Part shown: piece after piece, positions 58,872 to 64,000 of the stretch | How the letters are laid out: each line of letters opens with the position of its first letter | Numbering within the stretch: the stretch's first letter is position 1 | Assembly (NCBI GenBank): GCA_963851085.1 | Contig: CAWKNX010000016.1 | Location: forward strand, 444,614-508,613 | DNA: 64,000 bases | Direction: 5' to 3' | Source of the DNA: DATFVJ01 sp963851085 | GTDB taxonomy: Bacteria > Actinomycetota > Actinomycetes > Streptosporangiales > Streptosporangiaceae | Notes under the pieces: model-generated | What the model saw: only the letters and a program-made list of their open reading frames with translations | Database searches by the model: none | Told to the model about the DNA's origin: nothing | Position numbers and translations under genes: made by a program

Positions 58872-61800
58872 TCAGCTGACGACCGGTATAAGGCGAGCTG
58901 CGAGCGCCATCAGATCCGGCTCGTCGGTGAGGGCGCCGATGCGACGGACCCAGGGTTCGTCGTTGCACGAGCGCGATGAAGTCGTCTGTGTGGTGCTGTG
59001 TGGGCTCGGCGATCGACTTGGCTGCAGCGAGGGCGGAATCGGCCAGCACCTGGCTTTCTGGAATCCCCCGTTGTCCCAGCGATGTTGACCGCGTCCACGG
59101 CGTAGATAATGGCGTCGTCTGGTTGGCCGGAGGCGAGCGCCCACCATGCGAGGCCGGCGAGGACGCGGGGCGGCCCGGCGGGAAGTCGACATAGGGGTAG
59201 CGGTCGGCTTCGTCGAGCAAGGACCTGGCTCGGACCAGGTCTCCGAGACGACGGGCCGCGGCCTGGCCTACCATGGCGTCGGACGACAGCCAGGGGTTGA
59301 AGCAGCAGCCGATCGCCTCCGCGTAAAGGCCGTCGGCCGCGTTGTCGTCGCCTTGTCTGGCCCGCAGTGTCGCCAAAGCCACCAGGATGAACGGCACATG
59401 AAGGGGGCTGCCGGTGGCCCGGCACCGCTCGATGACCGCTTCGTACGCCACTGAAGCGCCGTGGAGGTCACCTCGGGCCTCGGCGATTCTGGCGAGGACG
59501 TTTAGCGGAGAGACGACCAAAAGCACCTCTCCTTCTTGGTCAAATCGTTCGAGGCTCGAGCGGGCGGCCGGCTCAGCGTCGTCCAGTCGGCCCAGGACAG
59601 CAGGACCCAAGCGACGACCAGGTCGTGCGCGCGCCAGGAGCCAACCGTTTTCGAGCTTGTCGAGCAGTTGCTTCGCCTCGTGCCAAGGCTTGGAGTGACT
59701 GATCGAAGTGGTTGCTGAAGCGAGGACGCGGCCCACAGCTCCAGCGCTTCTGCCAAGCGGAGCGGGTCGGCCGCGGGCCTCAAGGCGGCGACAGCCTCTT
59801 CGCACTCAAGGACTCCTGCCGCAGGGCCGAGGACATGCCTAGGCAATAGCCATGCCAGGCCTTGGCCGTCGCCTGCAACTCGGGGTCGGCGCTCGCCTTC
59901 GGCGCGCAGGGCGCACGCCAGCCAGCGGGCCCCTTCGGCGAAGTTGCCGTTGATGAACCACAGCCAGGCGATCCCCGAGGCCAACGACAAAGCCGCATCG
60001 GCGTCGCCCGCTGCTATGTACCAGTCAAGCGCCGCCCTCAAGTTGCGGGACTCCGAGCTCAAGCGGTCCCGCCATACCGGGCCCGTGTTACCTCGCAGGC
60101 GTTGATAGGCCTCGACGGCCATTTGCAGGTAGTAAGCAGCGTGGTTGGCGCGAACAGCGTCAGCTTCGTGGGACTCCTCGAGGCGGTCCCGGCCGTACTC
60201 CCACAGGGTTTGCAGCTGGGTGAACCGGGTCGTCACCAACGGGGGCAGTGACGAGGGACTTGTCGACCAGTCGGCTCATGACGTCGAGGACCTCACCGCT
60301 CGGTACCCGATCGTCGGCACAAACAGCCTCGACCGCGGTCGAGCTCGCAGCCGCCCACGAAGACCGAGAGACGAGCGAACAGACGGCGTTCGTCCTCGAA
60401 GAGCAGGTCGTAGCTCCAGTCCACCACTGCCCGCAGGGTCTGTTGGCGGGGCAGGGCGGTACGGGCGCCCCGGGTGAGGAGCCGGAAGCGGTCGTCGAGC
60501 CGTTCCGCCACGGTGGCGAGGGTCAGCGCCCGGAGACGGGCGGCGGCGAGCTCAACGGCCAGGGGCAGGCCGTCTAACCGGCGACAAATGTCCTCCACGA
60601 GCTGGGTGGCGCGGCCGTCGGGTGCGAACCCAGGTCGGACCGCCCGGGCGTGATCGACGAACAGCTCGACGGCGAGCTGGCAGCGGCCATGCCCCCACCG
60701 GCACCAGACACCTCGCCGGGGACGCCCAGCGGCTCACGGCTGGTGGTGATCAGCCGGAGGCCGGGAACCTCTCCGACCAGGGCGTCGGCCAGGGCCGCCG
60801 CCGCGTCGATGACGTGCTCGCAGTTGTCGAGGACAACGACCAGGGACCGGCCGGCCAAGTGGCGCAGCGATGACCTCGGCCGTTGATCCTGGCAGCATGG
60901 GCCTTCCGGGGACGGACGGCGCGACGCACCCAGGGCGGCAGCCGCCGCCGGGGCCACGCCTGCGGGATCGGTGACGCCGGCGAGCTCGACCAACCAGGCG
61001 CCGTCCCGTATGCTCTTCGAAGGACGGCGGCCACCTCGACCGCCAGTCGGGTCTTGCCGACCCCGCCGGGGCCGATCAAGTGTCACCAGCCGGCAGGCGC
61101 GGACGGCCTCGCACACCTGCTCGATCTCGGTGCCGCGGCCGATGAAGCTGCTCATCGGCTCCGCAGGTTGCCAGCTGCCCTGGTGTCGTAGCCCTGCCGC
61201 GCGGGCGCCGGTGCCGGCGAGCGCGAGCGAGGGGTCCTGGGCCAGGACCCGGGCCTCGAGCTCCCGCAGGGCCGGGCCCGGATCGATGCCCAGCTCGTCG
61301 ACCAAGTGGTCGCGGATCTCGGTGTAGGCGCGCAATGCCTCGGCCTGGCGTCCGGCCCGGTAGAGGGCGAGAATGAGCAGCTCCCACAGACGCTCGCGGA
61401 GCGGGTGCTGGCGGCACAGCGCCTCCAGCTCGTCGACGAGCTCCCCGTGGCGGCCCAGCGCCAGGTCGGCTTCGGCCCGGGCCTCGATGGCCACCAGGGT
61501 CAGCTCCTCGAGATGTGCTCGTTCTCGGTATCGGCGAAGTCGGCGTAGGCGAACTCGGCCAGCGGCTCCCCCCGCCGCAGCCGGAGCGCTTCGCCCAGCG
61601 CGGCTGACGCGAGCACCGTCGTCCCCCTCCGCGAGCAGCCGCCTGCCCTCGGCCACCAGCTGTTCGAAGCGGACTGCGTCGATGTCATCCGGGCCGACTG
61701 CCGAGGGCATAGCCGGCCTCGGTGGTGACGATCGCGCGTCGCTCCGAGGGTGCGACGCAGCTGGCCGATCTGGGCCTGCAGAGCGTTGGCCGGGTTGGCC

Positions 61801-61987
61801 GACTGCCCGTCACCCCAGAGCGCGTCGATGAGCCGGTCGGCGCTCACCGGCTGGCCTCGTTGCAGCGCCAGGAGAGCCAGCAGAGCCCGCTGCTTGGCGC
61901 CGCGGACCGGGACCGTCTGCACCGTCCTTCGACCACCTCGAACTCGCCGAAGAGCCTGACTTCCACGACCTCCACCGTACGACCCAT
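58872..61987 (-). CDS. AfsR-type regulator: BTAD - NB-ARC ATPase - TPR, many apparent frameshifts
   Basis: Starts ATG 61987 (MGRTVEVVEVRLFGEFEVVE). Winged-helix DNA-binding part: RGAKQRALLALLALQRGQPVSADRLIDALWGDG. BTAD domain: HLEELTLVAIEARAEADLALGRHGELVDELEALCRQHPLRERLWELLILALYRAGRQAEALRAY. NB-ARC: P-loop GPGGVGKTRLAVEVAAVL, Walker B SLVVVLDNCEHVID, LRLITTSREPLG and DGLPLAVELAAARL. A C-terminal TPR-like helical region runs from NHAAYYLQMAVEAYQRLRG onward. Total is about 1035 residues over at least six frame changes. Likely a SARP-type activator of the divergent ABC genes or a metabolic cluster outside the window. Confidence 0.88.
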
Positions 61988-62120
61988 GCTGGCTGCCACG
62001 GGCGGCGGTCTCGACCGCTGATATGCGCCGGCGTGCCACCTCAGCGCCACGTCAGTCCCACCTCAGGCCCGAAGCGCAGGCTGCTTCCAGACCAAGAACG
62101 ATCGAGCGAAAGGAAGCACA

Positions 62121-63054
62121 ATGATCGAGGCAAAGCACCTGACCAAGCGCTACGGCAAGACGGTTGCGGTCAATGAGGTCTCCTTCACCGTCCAAGCCCG
62201 GGCAGGTGACCGGCTTCCTCGGCCCCAACGGGGCCGGCAAGTCGACCACCATGCGCATGGTCCTGGGCCTGGACGCCCCGACTTCGGGTGAAGTCCGCGT
62301 GGACGGCAAGCCCTACCGCCAGCTGGCCGACCCGCTCCGCTCGGTCGGGGCGCTCCTCGACGCCAAGGCCATCGTCGGTGGCCGCAGTGCCGCCAACCAC
62401 CTCATGTGGCTGGCCGACAGCAACGGCATCGCCCGCCGCCGGGTGAGCGAAGTGCTCGACATCGTCGGACTCAGCGACGTGGCCGGAAAGCGGGTCGGGA
62501 CCTTCTCGCTCGGGCATGAACCAGCGGCTCGGCATCGCCGCCGCCCTGCTCGGCGACCCCGAGACGGTGATGTTCGACGAGCCGATCAACGGCCTCGACC
62601 CCGAGGGCATCCTCTGGATCCGCAACCTGATGAAGTCGCTGGCATCAGAAGGCCGCACGGTGTTCCTCTCGAGCCATCTGATGAGCGAGATGGCCCAGAC
62701 CGCCGATCACCTGCATCGTCATCGGCAGGGGCCGCATCATCGCCGACGCCAGCACCGATGAGTTCATCAACCGGCACACGGCCGCCGAGCGTCCGGGTCC
62801 GGGCGGTGGAGCAGACCGACCTGGCCGAGGCCCTGACCCGACGCGGCGCGCTGATCGAGTGCGGTTCCGACGGCGCCATGGTCGTGACCGGCATGGACTC
62901 CGCCGCCATCGGCGGAGTCGCTTCCGCCCACGACATCACCCTCGTCGAGCTGGCCCCGCTCGGGTCGTCGCTCGAGGAGGCGTATTTCGACCTGACCAAG
63001 GATGAAACCGACTACCACGCCGGCCAGCTGGCCGGCTCGACCAAAGGAATCTGA
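62121..63054 (+). CDS. ABC transporter ATPase (CcmA/BcrA type), apparent frameshifts
   Basis: ATG 62121 behind AAAGGAAG (MIEAKHLTKRYGKTVAVNEVSF). Walker A GPNGAGKST, signature region GTFSLG-MNQRLGIAAALLG, Walker B VMFDEPINGLDPEG and H-loop VFLSSHLMSEM. The C-terminal domain ends LGSSLEEAYFDLTKDE. Breaks near 62200, 62515, 62715 and 62780. About 310 residues, normal. Asn in place of Thr in DEPINGLDP is common in this branch. Partner of the following permease. Confidence 0.9.
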
Positions 63055-63056
63055 CA

Positions 63057-63887
63057 TGAGCACTGCGACCTACACCATCGATGCGATTCACTTCACGCCC
63101 TCGGCTCGCCGGTGCGAACCGCCGATCAGCAGGACTCTCAAGGCGGAGTGGACCAAGCTCCGCACGCTGCCCTCCACGTGGCGGACGGCCGTCATGGCCG
63201 TGGCCATGTCGATCGGCTTGGGTGCCGTCCTTTGCATCTCCCAGGCCAACCAGTGGGCCACCATGACGCGCCGCAGCAGCGCGCGACGTTCGACCCGACG
63301 GCCTGCTCGCTGGGGGGATTCTTCTTGGTCGGCGCCGTGCTGCTCGGGGCGCTCGCCGTGCGGACGGTGACGGCCGAGTACTCGACGGGGATGATCCGGT
63401 CCACCTTCACCGCCACGCCCACCCGACGCCTGGTACTGGCGGCCAAGGCTGCCGTCACCGCGGCGTTCGTGTTCCCGGTGGCGCTGCTGCGCCGTCGTCG
63501 TCAGCTTCGAAGTCGGCCAGCGGATCTTCGCCGGCAAGCACCTCCAGGTGTCCTTCGGCCATCCCGGTGTTCTTCAAGCGGTGGTCTTCGCTGCCGTGGC
63601 CGTCAGCCTCGTCGCCATCATCGGGGTCGGTCTCGGCGGCCTCATCCGACACACCGCCGGCGGCGACCACCGCACTGGTGCTGGTCATCGTCGGAGGAGC
63701 CATGCTCGGCCAGTTCCTTCCGGCCGGCCTTCGCCAGTACCTGCCCGGGACCGCACTCGAGGCCGCCGTGACGGTCAACCACTCGGCGGGACTCCTGAGG
63801 CCAGGTACTGCCGTCGTGGTCCTCGGCGTCTATGCCGCCATCGCCCTGGCGGCGGCATCGATGCGGGTGGCACACCGGGACGCCTGA
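63057..63887 (+). CDS. ABC transporter permease, apparent frameshifts
   Basis: ATG 63057 right after the ATPase stop. ISRTLKAEWTKLRTLPSTWRTAVMAVAMSIGLGAVLC is the usual N-terminal helix with the KAEWTKLRT mark of bacitracin-type permeases. FLVGAVLLGALAVRTVTAEYSTGMIRSTFTATPTRRLVLAAKA follows in another frame. Later helices are VVFAAVAVSLVAIIGVGLGGLIRHTA and LVLVIVGGAMLGQFLPAG. It ends at 63887 (MRVAHRDA). Breaks lie near 63270, 63490 and 63650. About 276 residues. Confidence 0.87.
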
Positions 63888-64000
63888 CGTCGAGCGCAGC
63901 CCTGGCCGTCTTGTCCAGCGCCTGGTGACGTTGTTCTCCAACTGGAGCCAGGCCCATGGTTGCTTCGAGCCTCGAACGACTTTCTCCGAGCGACTGTCGG

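Overview
The window comes from a GC-rich actinomycete-type genome. The evidence is the block rho - rpmE - prfA - prmC - tsaC - wecA - atpI/Z - atpBEFHAGDC in the standard actinobacterial order, a mycothiol-dependent-enzyme homologue, three wax ester synthase/diacylglycerol acyltransferases (WS/DGAT) and sites resembling the mycobacterial DosR (DevR) hypoxia box. I cannot place it more precisely.

Layout. 1-15.7 kb (minus strand): the complete F1Fo ATP synthase operon, two small ATP-synthase-associated membrane proteins, and wecA, tsaC, prmC, prfA, rpmE and rho. 16-24 kb: two coupled WS/DGATs behind a DosR-like box, a pyruvate-kinase-family protein coupled to a truncated alcohol dehydrogenase, and a CoA-disulfide-reductase/rhodanese enzyme behind two tandem DosR-like boxes; the content resembles a hypoxia/dormancy island. 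24-43 kb: an array of cargo segments separated by three copies of the 3' half of tRNA-Gly(GCC), with conserved flanking arms and no recombinase in view. Segment A carries BlaI/M56, CtaG, SCO and a Met-rich membrane protein (copper/oxidase assembly). Segment B carries PdxH, an ArsR regulator and a six-gene complex matching M. tuberculosis Rv0081-Rv0087, a group 4 hydrogenase-like complex whose large subunit lacks the NiFe cysteines. Segment C carries a TetR-regulated ABC exporter, a DinB-type enzyme and an ArsR/SRPBCC pair. 43-48.5 kb: lipid genes (WS/DGAT, alpha/beta hydrolase, acyl-CoA ligase, PlsC-type acyltransferase). 48.5-56 kb: insertion sequences (an rve-type DDE element, a truncated IS3, two IS110s) around a GDSL hydrolase and a SRPBCC protein. 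56-64 kb: small conserved proteins, a DUF4386-like membrane protein, and an AfsR-type BTAD/NB-ARC/TPR regulator divergent from an ABC transporter.

Data quality. More than half of the clear genes are split by one or more apparent frameshifts, including single-copy essential genes (atpG, atpA, prfA, prmC, tsaC). This fits indel errors in an unpolished assembly far better than real pseudogenes. I give such genes as single features spanning all frames and mark approximate break points. Normal rho-upstream synteny is not seen beyond 15.7 kb, so a mis-join near 16 kb should also be considered.

Working model: a housekeeping energy block next to an accessory region devoted to low-oxygen life (storage lipid, hypoxia-type promoters, redox enzymes, an Ehr-type membrane complex, copper-oxidase maturation), much of it delivered as tRNA-anchored cis-mobilisable segments.
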